DNA from: Paenibacillaceae bacterium
GTDB taxonomy: Bacteria; Bacillota; Clostridia; Lachnospirales; Lachnospiraceae
Assembly: GCA_015057775.1 (NCBI GenBank)
Contig: SVDT01000008.1
Location: forward strand, 1-39,168
Reading direction: 5' to 3'
DNA: 39,168 bases
The notes under the pieces were generated by a model. That model had not been told where the DNA came from and made no database searches. It worked only from the letters and a program-made list of their open reading frames with translations. Below are positions 7,479-17,498 of this stretch, piece after piece. Both the position numbers and the translations under genes were made by a program. Position 1 is the stretch's first letter. Each line of letters opens with the position of its first letter.

Positions 7479-8099
7479 ATGGCAAACGTATCTGTTTACA
7501 ATATGGAAGGTAAAGAAGTTGGCACATTAGAGTTAAGCGATGCAGTGTTTGGTGTTGAAGTAAATGAACACCTTGTACACATGGCAGTCGTAAGCCAGCT
7601 TGCAAATAAGCGCCAGGGAACACAGAAGGCAAAAACACGCGCTGAAGTATCCGGCGGCGGTAGAAAACCGTGGAAACAGAAAGGAACCGGTCATGCCAGA
7701 CAGGGTTCAACAAGATCTCCTCAGTGGACAGGCGGTGGAGTTGTATTTGCACCAACACCAAGAGATTATACAATCAAACTGAACAAGAAGGAAAGAAGAC
7801 TTGCTCTGAAATCCGCACTGACCAGCAGAGTGAACGAGAATAAGTTCATCGTTGTTGATGAGTTAAAGTTTGATGAAATCAAGACAAAGAAGTTCCAGGC
7901 TGTATTAGACAACTTAAAGTTATCCAAAGCTCTTGTAGTTGTTGGAGATGACAGCGCTAACACAGTAATGAGCGCAAGAAACATCGCTGCTGTTAAGACT
8001 GCTTTTGTTAACACAATCAATGTATACGATATCTTAAAGTATAACACAGTTGTTGCTACCAAGACTGCTGTTGCAGCAATCGAGGAGGTGTACGCATAA
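7479..8099 (+). CDS. rplD: 50S ribosomal protein L4
   Basis: This is a 206-residue L4 with the conserved exit-tunnel loop ([20 protein letters not shown]). L4 binds 23S rRNA domain I and lines the nascent-chain tunnel. In Gammaproteobacteria it also represses the S10 operon; whether that holds here is unknown. AAAGGAGG precedes the start. Its stop overlaps the rplW start by one base (TAATG), indicating coupled translation. Confidence 0.99.
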   Translation: MANVSVYNMEGKEVGTLELSDAVFGVEVNEHLVHMAVVSQLANKRQGTQKAKTRAEVSGGGRKPWKQKGTGHARQGSTRSPQWTGGGVVFAPTPRDYTIKLNKKERRLALKSALTSRVNENKFIVVDELKFDEIKTKKFQAVLDNLKLSKALVVVGDDSANTVMSARNIAAVKTAFVNTINVYDILKYNTVVATKTAVAAIEEVYA

Positions 8100-8398
8100 T
8101 GGCAGATATTAAATATTACGACGTGATTCAGAAACCAATCGTAACTGAGAAGAGCATGAACGCTATGGCTTCTAAAAAGTACACATTTTTAGTGCACACA
8201 GATGCGAATAAGACGATGATCAAGGAAGCTGTTGAAAAGATGTTCCCAGGCACCAAGGTAGCCAGCGTGAACACCATGAATTTAGATGGAAAGACCAAAA
8301 GAAGAGGAACAACCTTCGGTAAGACATCTAAGACTAAGAAAGCTATTGTTCAGTTAACAGCTGACAGCAAAGATATCGAGATTTTCGAAGGACTGTAA
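8099..8398 (+). CDS. rplW: 50S ribosomal protein L23
   Basis: This is a 99-residue L23 with the conserved opening [15 protein letters not shown] and the basic GKTKRRG segment. L23 sits at the tunnel exit and is the docking site for trigger factor and SRP. The start codon overlaps the rplD stop. A 223-nt spacer with duplicated hairpins separates it from rplB. Confidence 0.98.
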   Translation: MADIKYYDVIQKPIVTEKSMNAMASKKYTFLVHTDANKTMIKEAVEKMFPGTKVASVNTMNLDGKTKRRGTTFGKTSKTKKAIVQLTADSKDIEIFEGL

Positions 8399-8523
8399 GA
8401 TCGGAACGCTTGGCATGAACTCATTCGGGCCCGGCGTCAACGATTTTCAGTTACCTTAGTGATGAACATTATATCACAATAAACAAGATACGCCAGGTGG
8501 CGTTGAAACACCATGCTGGTATA

Positions 8524-8608
8524 CCTTGATGTCCAAAAAGCGTGGACAAAAAAGCAGAGCGCCTTACGGCATCCCTTGATGTCCAAAAAACATGGACGAT
8601 AAAGCAGA
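8524..8608 (+). repeat. Tandem 35-nt hairpin repeat in the rplW-rplB spacer
   Basis: Two 35-nt copies (8524-8558 and 8574-8608) match at 31 of 35 positions with a 50-nt period. Each begins CCTTGATGTCCAAAAA and contains a GTCCA...TGGAC stem, then AAAGCAGA. The second runs into the rplB ribosome site. A CGCC-AGGT-GGCG hairpin lies upstream (8491-8502). The 223-nt spacer (8399-8621) contains no gene. Confidence 0.75.
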
Positions 8609-8621
8609 AAGGAGAAATAAA

Positions 8622-9470
8622 ATGGGAATCAAAAAGTATAACCCATATACCCCTTCCAGAAGACAAATGACCGGATCTGATTTCAGCGAAATCACCAAGT
8701 CAACTCCTGAGAAATCCTTAATCAGCAAAACTATTAAGAAAACAGCCGGCCGTAATAACCAGGGTAAAATTACTGTTAGACATCGCGGAGGCGGCGTTAA
8801 AAGAAAATATAGAATCATTGACTTCAAGAGAAACAGCAAGGACGGCATTGCAGCAACTGTAATCGGTGTTGAATACGATCCGAACAGAACTGCTAATATC
8901 GCACTGATCAGCTATGTAGACGGAACAAAGGCTTATATCCTTGCTCCAGCTGGTTTAACAGACGGAATGACTGTTATGAGCGGTGAGACTGCAGAAGCAA
9001 GAGTAGGTAACTGCCTTCCATTAAGCAAAATCCCGGTTGGTGCTCAGGTTCATAACATTGAGCTTTACCCAGGAAAAGGCGGACAGCTGGTTCGTTCTGC
9101 TGGTAACAGCGCACAGTTAATGGCAAAAGAAGGAAAATATGCAACTCTTCGTTTACCTTCCGGCGAAATGAGAATGGTTCCAATCAACTGCAGAGCTACC
9201 ATCGGTGTTGTAGGTAATGGCGATCATAACCTGATCAATATCGGTAAAGCTGGTAGAAAACGTCACATGGGATTCCGTCCTACAGTTCGCGGTTCCGTTA
9301 TGAACCCGAATGACCATCCACACGGTGGTGGTGAAGGTAAGACTGGTATCGGCCGTCCAGGTCCATCTACACCATGGGGCAAACCAGCACTTGGCTTAAA
9401 GACCAGAAAGAAAAACAAGCAGTCTAACAGATTAATCGTTAGAAGAAGAGATGGAAAGACCGTTAAATAA
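8622..9470 (+). CDS. rplB: 50S ribosomal protein L2
   Basis: This is a 282-residue L2 beginning [16 protein letters not shown]. It includes the [12 protein letters not shown] segment and the C-terminal loop [11 protein letters not shown] with the conserved histidine near the peptidyl-transferase centre. L2 is needed for subunit association. AAAGGAG places the start at 8622; an in-frame ATG 30 nt upstream lies inside the hairpin repeat and has no ribosome site. Confidence 0.99.
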   Translation: MGIKKYNPYTPSRRQMTGSDFSEITKSTPEKSLISKTIKKTAGRNNQGKITVRHRGGGVKRKYRIIDFKRNSKDGIAATVIGVEYDPNRTANIALISYVDGTKAYILAPAGLTDGMTVMSGETAEARVGNCLPLSKIPVGAQVHNIELYPGKGGQLVRSAGNSAQLMAKEGKYATLRLPSGEMRMVPINCRATIGVVGNGDHNLINIGKAGRKRHMGFRPTVRGSVMNPNDHPHGGGEGKTGIGRPGPSTPWGKPALGLKTRKKNKQSNRLIVRRRDGKTVK

Positions 9471-9489
9471 ATGAAGGAGGTTAGAACCT

Positions 9490-9771
9490 ATGGCTCGCTC
9501 ACTTAAAAAAGGACCATTTGCAGATGCTCATTTACTGAAAAAAGTAGATGCTATGAACGCAGCAGGACAAAAGCAGGTAATTAAGACTTGGTCTCGCCGT
9601 TCTACAATCTTCCCGCAGATGGTTGGACATACAATTGCAGTTCATGATGGCAGAAAACACGTTCCGGTATATGTTACAGAGGATATGGTTGGACATAAAC
9701 TGGGTGAATTCGTTGCTACCAGAACTTACAGAGGACATGGAAAAGACGAGAAGAAATCAGGTCGTAAGTAA
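9490..9771 (+). CDS. rpsS: 30S ribosomal protein S19
   Basis: This is a 93-residue S19 with the typical opening [16 protein letters not shown] and the motifs [10 protein letters not shown] and GHKLGEF. It forms a complex with S13 in the 30S head and contacts the A-site tRNA region. GGAGG precedes the start by about 9 nt. A 77-nt spacer with a small ACCC-TCC-GGGT hairpin follows. Confidence 0.99.
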   Translation: MARSLKKGPFADAHLLKKVDAMNAAGQKQVIKTWSRRSTIFPQMVGHTIAVHDGRKHVPVYVTEDMVGHKLGEFVATRTYRGHGKDEKKSGRK

Positions 9772-9848
9772 TAGAGAAGCAGACACCCTCCGGGTATTCT
9801 TATTTAAGGATTCCCAAAGGGCGTTAAAGTTGAAAGGAGGATTCACCA

Positions 9849-10235
9849 ATGGCTAAGGGACATAGAAGCCAGATTAAGAGAGAAAGAAATGCCCAGAAGG
9901 ACACAAGACCGTCAGCAAAGTTATCCTATGCTAGGGTTTCAGTTCAGAAGGCATGCTTTGTATTAGATGCCATCAGAGGCAAAGATGCTGTTTCAGCACT
10001 TGGTATTGTAACTTACAATCCCAGATATGCTTCTACTTTAATAGAGAAGTTATTAAAATCAGCGATCGCAAATGCTGAGAACAATAACGGTATGGACCCG
10101 GCAAAACTTTATGTTGAAGAGTGTTTTGCAAACAAGGGACCGACAATGAAGAGAGTAAAACCAAGAGCACAGGGCCGCGCTTACAGAATCGAAAAGAGAA
10201 TGAGCCACATCACCATCGTGCTTAATGAAAGATAA
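9849..10235 (+). CDS. rplV: 50S ribosomal protein L22
   Basis: This is a 128-residue L22. The C-terminal beta-hairpin that reaches into the exit tunnel is recognisable ([18 protein letters not shown]), as is the [15 protein letters not shown] region. Changes in this loop are known to give macrolide resistance in other bacteria; the loop looks ordinary here. AAAGGAGG lies before the ATG. rpsC follows after 11 nt. Confidence 0.98.
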   Translation: MAKGHRSQIKRERNAQKDTRPSAKLSYARVSVQKACFVLDAIRGKDAVSALGIVTYNPRYASTLIEKLLKSAIANAENNNGMDPAKLYVEECFANKGPTMKRVKPRAQGRAYRIEKRMSHITIVLNER

Positions 10236-10246
10236 GGAGGCAAATA

Positions 10247-10903
10247 ATGGGACAGAAAGTTAATCCACACGGCTTAAGAGTCGGTGTTATTAAAGACTGG
10301 GACTCAAAATGGTATGCTGAAGCTGATTTCGCAGACAACTTAGTAGAAGATTATGCGATCAGAAAATTCCTGAAGAAGAAATTATACAGCGCCGGCATTT
10401 CTAATATTGAAATTGAACGTGCATCTGACCGCGTTAAAGTTGTTATCCACACAGCAAAACCAGGTGTAGTAATCGGTAAGGGTGGATCTGAGATTGAAAA
10501 AATCAAAGCAGAAGTTCAGAAGCTTACAGATAAAAAATTATTTGTTGATATTAAAGAAATCAAAAGACCAGACAAAGACGCTCAGTTAGTTGCTGAGTCC
10601 ATCGCACAGCAGTTAGAGAATCGTGTATCCTTCCGTCGTGCTATGAAGTCTACCATGGGACGTTCCATGAAGTCAGGTATCAAAGGAATCAAGACTGCAG
10701 TTGCAGGACGTCTTGGCGGCGCTGATATGGCTCGTACTGAGTTCTACAGCGAAGGAACTATTCCGTTACAGACACTCAGAGCAGATATTGACTATGGCTT
10801 CGCAGAGGCAGATACTACCTTCGGTAAGATCGGAGTTAAGGTATGGATCTATAACGGCGAAGTACTTCCAACTAAAGCTAAAAGGGAAGGGAGCGATAAA
10901 TAA
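10247..10903 (+). CDS. rpsC: 30S ribosomal protein S3
   Basis: This is a 218-residue S3 starting [18 protein letters not shown]. The KH domain signature [13 protein letters not shown] is at about residues 75-87, followed by the conserved C-terminal domain with [23 protein letters not shown] in interrupted form. S3 lies at the mRNA entry channel. It overlaps the rplP start by one base (TAATG), so translation is probably coupled. Confidence 0.99.
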   Translation: MGQKVNPHGLRVGVIKDWDSKWYAEADFADNLVEDYAIRKFLKKKLYSAGISNIEIERASDRVKVVIHTAKPGVVIGKGGSEIEKIKAEVQKLTDKKLFVDIKEIKRPDKDAQLVAESIAQQLENRVSFRRAMKSTMGRSMKSGIKGIKTAVAGRLGGADMARTEFYSEGTIPLQTLRADIDYGFAEADTTFGKIGVKVWIYNGEVLPTKAKREGSDK

Positions 10904-11328
10904 TGTTAATGCCTAAGAGAGTTAAGCGTCGTAAACAGTTCCGTGGTAGCATGGCTGGTAAAGCTTTAAGAGGCAATACAATCAGCAGTGGTGAATTCGG
11001 TTTAGTCGCTTTAGACCCATGTTGGATCAAATCAAATCAGATCGAGGCAGCCCGTGTTGCCATGACCCGTTATATCAAGCGTGGCGGTAAAGTCTGGATC
11101 AAGATTTTCCCGGATAAGCCTGTAACAGCAAAGCCAGCAGAAACCCGAATGGGTTCCGGTAAGGGCGCTCTGGAATACTGGGTAGCAGTAGTAAAACCAG
11201 GTCGTGTATTATTCGAAATCGCTGGAGTACCTGAAGAAACAGCACGTGAAGCTTTACGTCTTGCTATGCACAAATTACCATGCAGATGTAAAATTGCTGC
11301 TAAAGCAGATTTAGAAGGCGGTGAATGA
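10903..11328 (+). CDS. rplP: 50S ribosomal protein L16
   Basis: This is a 141-residue L16 beginning [15 protein letters not shown], with the conserved [15 protein letters not shown] segment. L16 organises the A-site side of the peptidyl-transferase centre. Its start overlaps the rpsC stop by one base and its stop overlaps the rpmC start by four bases (ATGA), typical of the rpsC-rplP-rpmC cluster. Confidence 0.99.
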   Translation: MLMPKRVKRRKQFRGSMAGKALRGNTISSGEFGLVALDPCWIKSNQIEAARVAMTRYIKRGGKVWIKIFPDKPVTAKPAETRMGSGKGALEYWVAVVKPGRVLFEIAGVPEETAREALRLAMHKLPCRCKIAAKADLEGGE

Positions 11329-11537
11329 CAGTGAAAATGAATAAATATGTTGAAGAATTAAAAGGAAAATCAGTTGCCGAGCTGAATGTAGAATTAGTAG
11401 CTGCAAAGAAAGAACTTTTCAACTTAAGATTCCAGAATGCAACCAACCAGCTTGATAACACAAGCCGTATCAAAGAGGTTCGCAAAAACATTGCCAGAAT
11501 TCAGACTGTTATAACTGAGAAGGCTAAATTAGCTTAA
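11325..11537 (+). CDS. rpmC: 50S ribosomal protein L29
   Basis: This is a 70-residue L29 with the usual two-helix pattern and the motif LFNLRFQ.ATNQLDN. L29 is near the tunnel exit beside L23. The start overlapping rplP (11325, MTVKMNKYV) is preceded by AAGGCGG; an internal ATG at 11337 is possible and would shorten it by four residues. Confidence 0.96.
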   Translation: MTVKMNKYVEELKGKSVAELNVELVAAKKELFNLRFQNATNQLDNTSRIKEVRKNIARIQTVITEKAKLA

Positions 11538-11562
11538 GTTGCAGCTTATTAAAAAAAGCATG

Positions 11563-11610
11563 ACACACACGAGTGTGTGTTAACTTATAGATTGTGGCCC
11601 TGGAAGGCCA
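11563..11610 (+). other. Two hairpins in the rpmC-rpsQ spacer
   Basis: ACACACA-CGAG-TGTGTGT (11563-11580) is a perfect 7-bp hairpin, and TGGCC-CTGGAA-GGCCA (11595-11610) a second one. The 12-mer ATGACACACACG that opens the first (11560-11571) also occurs in the rpsJ leader at 6202-6213. There is no T-tract, so a terminator is unlikely. Confidence 0.5.
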
Positions 11611-11634
11611 AAACTCGAAAGGAGAATACAGAAC

Positions 11635-11889
11635 GTGGAAAGAAATCTTAGAAAAACCCGTACTGGTAAGGTTGTTAGCAACAAGATGGATAAGACCATT
11701 GTTGTAGCGATTGAAGACCATGTAGAACATCCTTTATACGGCAAGATCGTAAAAAGAACGTATAAATTAAAAGCACATGATGAGAAGAATGACTGCAACA
11801 TGGGCGATACAGTAAAAGTTATGGAAACAAGACCGCTGTCCAAAGACAAGAGATGGAGACTTGTGGAAATTATCGAAAGAGCGAAATAA
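11635..11889 (+). CDS. rpsQ: 30S ribosomal protein S17
   Basis: This is an 84-residue S17, an OB-fold primary 16S rRNA binder. It has the conserved [17 protein letters not shown] and a C-terminal TRPLSK.KRWRL segment. It starts with GTG at 11635, 10 nt after AAAGGAG. It lies between a hairpin-rich spacer and rplN. Confidence 0.98.
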   Translation: MERNLRKTRTGKVVSNKMDKTIVVAIEDHVEHPLYGKIVKRTYKLKAHDEKNDCNMGDTVKVMETRPLSKDKRWRLVEIIERAK

Positions 11890-11915
11890 TTTATTTCCAG
11901 GAAGGAGTAACAGGC

Positions 11916-12284
11916 ATGATTCAGCAGGAAACCAGATTAAGGGTTGCCGACAATACCGGTGCAAAAGAACTTCTTTGTATCCGTGTTATGGGCGGATCTA
12001 CAAGAAGATATGCTAATATTGGTGATGTTATCGTTGCCAGCGTAAAAGATGCAACACCTGGCGGTGTTGTTAAGAAGGGCGACGTTGTGAAAGCCGTTGT
12101 TGTACGTTCTGTAAAGGGCGCACGCCGTAAAGACGGTTCATATATCAAGTTCGATGAGAATGCTGCCGTAATTATCAAAGATGACAAGACTCCAAAGGGA
12201 ACTCGTATCTTTGGGCCGGTTGCCAGAGAGTTAAGAGAGAAGCAGTTCATGAAAATTGTTTCCTTAGCTCCAGAAGTATTATAA
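11916..12284 (+). CDS. rplN: 50S ribosomal protein L14
   Basis: This is a 122-residue L14 with the highly conserved opening [18 protein letters not shown] and the C-terminal GPVARELRE segment. It forms an intersubunit bridge with 16S rRNA. GAAGGAG lies 10 nt before the ATG at 11916; the open frame extends upstream, but the family start is unmistakable. Confidence 0.99.
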   Translation: MIQQETRLRVADNTGAKELLCIRVMGGSTRRYANIGDVIVASVKDATPGGVVKKGDVVKAVVVRSVKGARRKDGSYIKFDENAAVIIKDDKTPKGTRIFGPVARELREKQFMKIVSLAPEVL

Positions 12285-12298
12285 GGAGGTGTCGGACT

Positions 12299-12604
12299 GT
12301 GCATAAAATTAAAAGAGATGACCTTGTAAAGGTTATTGCAGGAAAAGATAGAGACAAACAGGGTAAAGTTCTTCATGTAGATACGAAGAATAACAGAGTG
12401 GTAGTAGAAGGCGTTAACATGATCACAAAGCATGTGAAACCAGGTGCTGGAAACCCACAGGGCGGTATCGTACAGAAAGAAGCTGCACTTGATATCTCCA
12501 ATGTAATGCTTGTTGTTGATGGAAAAGCAACCAGAGTCGGCTTTGAAGTAAAAGACGGCAAAAAAGTTCGTGTTGCAAAAGCAACCGGAAAAGTAATTGA
12601 TTAA
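12299..12604 (+). CDS. rplX: 50S ribosomal protein L24
   Basis: This is a 101-residue L24 starting with GTG. The N-terminal KOW motif ([18 protein letters not shown]) and VVVEGVN.ITKHVKP match the family. L24 starts 50S assembly by binding the 5' end of 23S rRNA. AAGGAGG precedes the start. Confidence 0.98.
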   Translation: MHKIKRDDLVKVIAGKDRDKQGKVLHVDTKNNRVVVEGVNMITKHVKPGAGNPQGGIVQKEAALDISNVMLVVDGKATRVGFEVKDGKKVRVAKATGKVID

Positions 12605-12625
12605 GTCGGAGAGGAGGAATAAAAA

Positions 12626-13165
12626 TTGGCTAGATTAAGAGATACGTACCAGTCAGAGATCGTAGAAGCTATGATCAAGAAATTTGGATATAAGAACATC
12701 ATGGAAGTACCGAAGTTAGACAAGATTGTCATCAATATGGGTATTGGTGAAGCAAAGGAAAATGCCAAGATTTTAGACTCTGCAGTAAGAGATTTAGAAA
12801 TCATCTCCGGTCAGAAGGCAGTTTTAACAAAAGCTAAAAAATCAGTTGCTAACTTTAAACTCAGAGAAGGTATGCCAATCGGATGTAAAGTAACTTTACG
12901 TGGACAGAGAATGTATGAGTTCGCTGATCGTCTGATCAACCTTGCACTTCCACGTGTACGTGACTTTAGAGGTGTAAATCCTAACGCATTTGATGGCAGA
13001 GGAAACTATGCACTTGGTATCAAAGAGCAGCTTATTTTCCCGGAAATTGAATACGATAAAGTTGACAAGGTAAGAGGTATGGACATTATTTTTGTTACTA
13101 CCGCTAAGACAGACGAAGAAGCCCGTGAACTTTTGACATTATTCAACATGCCATTTGCAAAATAG
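12626..13165 (+). CDS. rplE: 50S ribosomal protein L5
   Basis: This is a 179-residue L5 with the motifs [24 protein letters not shown] and [11 protein letters not shown]5 binds 5S rRNA and contacts the P-site tRNA. It begins with the rare start TTG at 12626, supported by GAGGAGGA 6-13 nt upstream and by homology of ARLRDTY to family starts. Confidence 0.97.
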   Translation: MARLRDTYQSEIVEAMIKKFGYKNIMEVPKLDKIVINMGIGEAKENAKILDSAVRDLEIISGQKAVLTKAKKSVANFKLREGMPIGCKVTLRGQRMYEFADRLINLALPRVRDFRGVNPNAFDGRGNYALGIKEQLIFPEIEYDKVDKVRGMDIIFVTTAKTDEEARELLTLFNMPFAK

Positions 13166-13181
13166 TAGGAGGAAATAATCC

Positions 13182-13367
13182 ATGGCTAAGACTTCAATGA
13201 AGATCAAACAGCAGAGACCTGCTAAATTCTCCACAAGAGAATACAATCGTTGCAGAATCTGCGGTCGTCCGCATGCTTATTTAAGAAAATACGGAATCTG
13301 CAGAATCTGCTTCCGTGAATTAGCATATAAGGGTCAGATCCCAGGCGTTAAAAAAGCAAGCTGGTAA
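13182..13367 (+). CDS. rpsZ: 30S ribosomal protein S14, zinc-binding short form
   Basis: This is a 61-residue S14 of the C+ type. Two CxxC pairs (CRICGRPH and CRICF) form a zinc ribbon. Long zinc-free S14 paralogues replace this form under zinc limitation in some bacteria; none is in the window. TAGGAGG precedes the ATG. Confidence 0.98.
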   Translation: MAKTSMKIKQQRPAKFSTREYNRCRICGRPHAYLRKYGICRICFRELAYKGQIPGVKKASW

Positions 13368-13391
13368 AATAAGGAAGGAGGCAATTTCAAA

Positions 13392-13793
13392 ATGACAATG
13401 AGCGATCCAATCGCAGATATGCTTACAAGAATCCGTAATGCAAATACTGCAAAACATGATACAGTAGATGTACCTTCATCCAAGATGAAATTAGCTATTG
13501 CTGATATCCTTGTTAAAGAGGGATACATTAAGAAATATGATATCGTAGAAGACGGTGCGTTCCAGACAATCCGGATCACATTAAAATACGGTAAAGATAA
13601 GAACGAAAAAATCATCACAGGCATCAAGAGAATTTCCAAACCTGGCTTACGTGTATATGCAAGCAAGGAAGAAATGCCAAGAGTACTGGGCGGTCTCGGA
13701 ACTGCAATCATTTCCACAAACCAGGGCGTAATTACCGATAAGGAAGCACGTTCCATGAATGTTGGCGGAGAAGTACTTGCATTTGTTTGGTAG
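13392..13793 (+). CDS. rpsH: 30S ribosomal protein S8
   Basis: This is a 133-residue S8 with the opening [15 protein letters not shown] and the C-terminal [16 protein letters not shown] signature. It binds the central domain of 16S rRNA. In E. coli S8 represses the spc operon at L5; no equivalent site was identified here. AAGGAGG precedes the start. A structured 176-nt spacer follows. Confidence 0.98.
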   Translation: MTMSDPIADMLTRIRNANTAKHDTVDVPSSKMKLAIADILVKEGYIKKYDIVEDGAFQTIRITLKYGKDKNEKIITGIKRISKPGLRVYASKEEMPRVLGGLGTAIISTNQGVITDKEARSMNVGGEVLAFVW

Positions 13794-13800
13794 GCATTGA

Positions 13801-13945
13801 ACACTTAATGAACGCGAGCCAGAGGCGAAGCGTGAATTTAGTGTGAAAGCCGTTCTTCGACCATAGGGAGAAGAACTACCCTGTGAAACACACTGTGTAA
13901 CAGGGCTTATGCATCTGAAAACAGAGGGAACGCATAGATTCCCTC
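13801..13945 (+). other. Four consecutive hairpins in the rpsH-rplF spacer
   Basis: In the 176-nt spacer: ACACTTAAT/ATTTAGTGT (13801-13809 with 13836-13844, one mismatch); GTTCTTC/GAAGAAC (13852-13858, 13870-13876); CCCTGT/ACAGGG (13879-13884, 13900-13905); GAGGGAA/TTCCCTC (13924-13930, 13939-13945). None has a T-tract. The last ends about 11 nt before the rplF ribosome site. No coding frame is credible. Confidence 0.65.
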
Positions 13946-13969
13946 CGAAAATTTAAGGAGGTAGACGGC

Positions 13970-14512
13970 ATGTCACGTATAGGAAGAATGCCTATCGCTA
14001 TTCCAGCAGGAGTAACTGTTGAAATTGCAGAAAATAATAAAGTGACTGTAAAAGGTCCTAAGGGAACTCTTGAGAGAGTATTACCTACAGAGATGACAAT
14101 CAAAGAAGAAGATGGTCATATCGTTGTAACAAGACCAAACGATTTAAAGAAGATGAAATCTTTACACGGTCTTACAAGAACCTTAGTCAACAACATGATC
14201 GTTGGTGTTACTGCAGGATATGAGAAAAAGCTTGAAATCAACGGTGTTGGTTACAGAGCTCAGAAGCAGGGTAATAAGCTTGTTCTTTCCCTTGGCTATT
14301 CTCATCCGGTAGAAATGGAAGATCCAGAAGGTATTGAAGCTACCATGGAAGGTCAGAACATTATCTTCGTTAGAGGTATTGATAAAGAAAAAGTTGGCCA
14401 GTACGCTGCTGAAATCAGAGATAAGAGAAGACCTGAGCCGTATAAGGGCAAGGGAATCAAGTATGCTGATGAAGTGATCAGACGTAAAGTTGGTAAGACT
14501 GGTAAGAAATAA
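13970..14512 (+). CDS. rplF: 50S ribosomal protein L6
   Basis: This is a 180-residue L6 with the opening [15 protein letters not shown] and the C-terminal signature [16 protein letters not shown]. It sits near the sarcin-ricin loop and the factor-binding site. AAGGAGG precedes the start. rplR follows after 17 nt. Confidence 0.99.
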   Translation: MSRIGRMPIAIPAGVTVEIAENNKVTVKGPKGTLERVLPTEMTIKEEDGHIVVTRPNDLKKMKSLHGLTRTLVNNMIVGVTAGYEKKLEINGVGYRAQKQGNKLVLSLGYSHPVEMEDPEGIEATMEGQNIIFVRGIDKEKVGQYAAEIRDKRRPEPYKGKGIKYADEVIRRKVGKTGKK

Positions 14513-14529
14513 TTAAGGAGAGTGTAAAG

Positions 14530-14898
14530 ATGGTTAGCAAACAGTCAAAAAGCGAAATCCGCGTTAAGAAGCACAACAGATTACGTAATCGTCTTGCAGG
14601 TACTGCAGAGAGACCACGTTTAGCTGTGTTTAGAAGTAATAATCATATGTATGCTCAAATTATTGACGATACAGTTGGTAAAACTTTAGTTGCTGCTTCT
14701 TCAGTAGAAAAAGAAGTAAAGGCAGAATTAGAGAAAACTAACAACGTTGATGCTGCAGCATATATCGGTACCGTAGTTGCAAAGAGAGCAATTGAAAAAG
14801 GTATTAAAGAAGTTGTCTTTGACAGAGGCGGATTTATATATCAGGGTAAGATTCAGGCATTAGCAGACGCAGCCAGAGAAGCTGGTCTGGAATTCTAG
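14530..14898 (+). CDS. rplR: 50S ribosomal protein L18
   Basis: This is a 122-residue L18 with RHNRLRN-like basic N-terminus ([13 protein letters not shown]), [18 protein letters not shown] and the C-terminal [23 protein letters not shown]. It binds 5S rRNA together with L5. AAGGAGAG precedes the ATG. Confidence 0.99.
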   Translation: MVSKQSKSEIRVKKHNRLRNRLAGTAERPRLAVFRSNNHMYAQIIDDTVGKTLVAASSVEKEVKAELEKTNNVDAAAYIGTVVAKRAIEKGIKEVVFDRGGFIYQGKIQALADAAREAGLEF

Positions 14899-14916
14899 TA
14901 GAGAGGAGAACACAGC

Positions 14917-15426
14917 GTGAAACATACAAATATTGATGCAAATCAGTTAGAATTAAACGACAAGGTGGTTGCTATCAAACGTGTATCTAAAACCGTTAAG
15001 GGTGGACGTACCATGAGATTCTCTGCTTTAGTAGTCGTAGGCGATGGCAACGGCCATGTTGGTGCTGGTCTTGGCAAAGCCGGAGAAGTTCCAGAAGCAA
15101 TCCGTAAAGGAAAAGAGGCTGCAGTAAAGAATATGGTTTCTGTTCCGATTGATGAGAACAACAGTATTCCTCATGATCTGATTGGAAACTTTGGAAGTGC
15201 TTCCGTACTTCTTAAGAGAGCTTCCGAAGGTACAGGAGTTATCGCGGGAGGTCCTGCCCGTGCAGTTGTAGAGCTTGCAGGTATTAAGAACATCCGTACA
15301 AAGTCCTTAGGTTCTAATAATAAGACGAATGTAGTATTAGCTACAATCCAAGGATTAACTCAGTTAAAGACTCCTGAGGAAGTTGCAAGGCTTCGCGGCA
15401 AATCTGTTGAAGAGATTTTAGGCTAA
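14917..15426 (+). CDS. rpsE: 30S ribosomal protein S5
   Basis: This is a 169-residue S5 with the N-terminal double-stranded RNA-binding fold ([25 protein letters not shown]) and the C-terminal GGPARAV.ELAGI segment. S5 affects decoding accuracy and the mRNA helicase activity at the entry channel. It starts with GTG at 14917 after GAGAGGAG. Confidence 0.99.
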   Translation: MKHTNIDANQLELNDKVVAIKRVSKTVKGGRTMRFSALVVVGDGNGHVGAGLGKAGEVPEAIRKGKEAAVKNMVSVPIDENNSIPHDLIGNFGSASVLLKRASEGTGVIAGGPARAVVELAGIKNIRTKSLGSNNKTNVVLATIQGLTQLKTPEEVARLRGKSVEEILG

Positions 15427-15439
15427 GGAGGATAAGAAG

Positions 15440-15622
15440 ATGGCAGATAAATTAAAAATCACATTGGTGAAATCCCCGATCGGCGCTATACCGAAGCACA
15501 AAGCAACCGTTTTAGCATTAGGCTTAAAGAAGCTTCACAAAACAGTTGAGATGCCGGACAATGGTGCAGTCAGAGGTATGATCGCTAACGTGCGTCATTT
15601 AGTAAAAGTTGAAGAGATTTAA
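15440..15622 (+). CDS. rpmD: 50S ribosomal protein L30
   Basis: This is a 60-residue L30 with the typical [19 protein letters not shown] and the C-terminal RGMI.NV.HLVKVEE. It is a small surface protein of the large subunit near 5S rRNA. AAGGAGG precedes the ATG, 13 nt after rpsE. Confidence 0.98.
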   Translation: MADKLKITLVKSPIGAIPKHKATVLALGLKKLHKTVEMPDNGAVRGMIANVRHLVKVEEI

Positions 15623-15648
15623 GAGAAAACAGTAAGGAGGTGCAAGCG

Positions 15649-16089
15649 ATGGATTTATCAAATTTACAGCCTGCGTTGGGTTCCAAACACAGCGATAACT
15701 TCAGAAGAGGCCGCGGTCACGGTTCAGGTAACGGTAAGACAGCAGGTAAAGGTCATAAAGGACAGAAGGCTCGTTCCGGAGCTACCAGACCAGGTTTCGA
15801 AGGTGGTCAGATGCCTTTATACAGACGTATTCCGAAGAGAGGCTTTAAAAATAGAAATACAAAAGAAATCATTGGCATTAATGTAGGCGCTTTAGAAGCA
15901 TTCGACAACGGTACAGTAGTGACTGTTGAGACTTTATTAGAGAGCGGTATCGTTAAGAATCCGCGTGATGGAGTTAAGATCCTTGGAAATGGAGAATTAA
16001 CCAAAAAGCTTACAGTAAAGGTAGGTGCTTTCAGCGAAGGCGCAAAAACCAAAATCGAGGCTTTAGGTGGAACCTGCGAGGTGATCTAA
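15649..16089 (+). CDS. rplO: 50S ribosomal protein L15
   Basis: This is a 146-residue L15 with the glycine/arginine-rich N-terminus ([19 protein letters not shown]) that threads into 23S rRNA, and the [17 protein letters not shown] motif. AAGGAGG at 15632-15638 is 10 nt from the ATG at 15649, which fits better than a GTG at 15640. secY starts one base after its stop. Confidence 0.98.
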   Translation: MDLSNLQPALGSKHSDNFRRGRGHGSGNGKTAGKGHKGQKARSGATRPGFEGGQMPLYRRIPKRGFKNRNTKEIIGINVGALEAFDNGTVVTVETLLESGIVKNPRDGVKILGNGELTKKLTVKVGAFSEGAKTKIEALGGTCEVI

Positions 16090-16090
16090 T

Positions 16091-17413
16091 ATGTTAAAAA
16101 CACTCCGTAATGCATTCAAGATCAAGGACGTCAGAAAGAAACTTATCTATACGTTCCTGATGCTGGTGGTTACCAGAATTGGCTCACAGTTGCCGATTCC
16201 AGGAGTTGAAACAAGCTTTTTCAAAGATTTTTTTGCTCAGAATAATAACGATGCGTTTGGATTTTTCAACGCAGTGACAGGTAGTTCTTTTACCAATATG
16301 TCCGTCTTTGCGCTGAGCATTACCCCCTACATCACATCTTCCATTATCATGCAGCTCCTTACCATTGCAATTCCCAAACTTGAGGAAATGCAACAGGACG
16401 GTGAGGATGGAAGAAAGAAGATTGCAGAATACACCCGCTATGTTACAGTTGCTCTGGCCTTAATCGAATCTATCGCTATGGCGATGGGATTCGGAGGCCA
16501 GGGACTGTTAAGAGAATATAATGCATTAAGCGTTATCATTGCAGTAGTTACCATGACGGCAGGTAGTGCGCTCCTGATGTGGATCGGTGAGCGTATTACG
16601 GAGAACGGTGTGGGTAATGGTATCTCCATTGTCCTTTTATTTAACATCATTTCCAGTTTCCCTTCCGATGCATCTACACTTTATACCAGATTTATGTCTG
16701 GTAAGTCAGTTGCAGTAGCTGCTGTTGCAGCGATCATTATTATTGCAGTGATTGTCGCAATCGTTGTATTCGTCATCATCCTCCAGGATGGTGAAAGAAG
16801 AATTCCTGTGCAGTACTCCAAAAAGATGCAGGGACGCAAGATGGTAGGCGGACAAGCAACCAACATTCCGCTGAAGGTAAATACCGCCGGTGTTATCCCG
16901 GTTATTTTCGCTTCTTCCATCATGTCATTCCCCGTAGTGATCTCCCAGTTTATGGGAAGCAGGATTAACTACGACAGCATCGGCGGACATATTTTAGCCG
17001 CACTCAGTTCTTCCAACTGGTTTAAACCCGAAAGACCGGCATATACAATTGGTCTTGTGGTTTATATCGCACTTATCATCGTGTTTGCATATTTCTATAC
17101 TTCAATTACATTCAATCCCCTTGAAGTAGCAAATAATATGAAAAAGTCCGGTGGTTTTATCCCGGGTATCCGCCCAGGTAAGCCAACCAGTGATTACCTT
17201 AATTCAATTTTAAACTATATCGTATTTATAGGAGCATGCGGTCTGACTATCGTCTGTATCATTCCGATTATGGTTTCCGGTTTATTCAGTGTAAGCCGTC
17301 TTTCCTTCGGTGGTACATCCCTGATCATTATCGTCAGTGTTGTGCTGGAGACATTAAAGGCGATTGAGTCCCAGATGCTTGTGCGTTACTATAAAGGATT
17401 TTTAAACGATTAG
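16091..17413 (+). CDS. secY: Protein translocase subunit SecY
   Basis: This 440-residue polytopic membrane protein forms the SecYEG channel, through which the exported wall-binding proteins in this window would pass. Visible features are the cytoplasmic start ([13 protein letters not shown]), LPIPGV in the plug-proximal region, the cytosolic loop [13 protein letters not shown] that contacts SecA and the ribosome, the [13 protein letters not shown] loop, and ten hydrophobic segments. Its ribosome site (GAGGTG) lies inside the end of rplO, one base upstream, so the two are coupled. Confidence 0.99.
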   Translation: MLKTLRNAFKIKDVRKKLIYTFLMLVVTRIGSQLPIPGVETSFFKDFFAQNNNDAFGFFNAVTGSSFTNMSVFALSITPYITSSIIMQLLTIAIPKLEEMQQDGEDGRKKIAEYTRYVTVALALIESIAMAMGFGGQGLLREYNALSVIIAVVTMTAGSALLMWIGERITENGVGNGISIVLLFNIISSFPSDASTLYTRFMSGKSVAVAAVAAIIIIAVIVAIVVFVIILQDGERRIPVQYSKKMQGRKMVGGQATNIPLKVNTAGVIPVIFASSIMSFPVVISQFMGSRINYDSIGGHILAALSSSNWFKPERPAYTIGLVVYIALIIVFAYFYTSITFNPLEVANNMKKSGGFIPGIRPGKPTSDYLNSILNYIVFIGACGLTIVCIIPIMVSGLFSVSRLSFGGTSLIIIVSVVLETLKAIESQMLVRYYKGFLND

Positions 17414-17421
17414 AAAGCAAA

Positions 17422-17456
17422 CCAAGGGAAGCACGCCGTGGCGTGTTTTTCCTTGG
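17422..17456 (+). other. Stem-loop between secY and adk
   Basis: CCAAGG (17422-17427) pairs with CCTTGG (17451-17456), with an inner CACGC-CGTG-GCGTG hairpin (17432-17445). No T-tract follows the stem, so this is more likely an attenuating, processing or RNA-stabilising element than a full terminator. Confidence 0.6.
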
Positions 17457-17498
17457 GATTTGTGCTATTTAAACCTTATATTAATGGAGGGACTGTTG

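Noticed and set aside
9772-9848. Small ACCC-TCC-GGGT hairpin in the rpsS-rplV spacer
   Set aside because: The stem is four bp and the spacer short; not enough to call an element.
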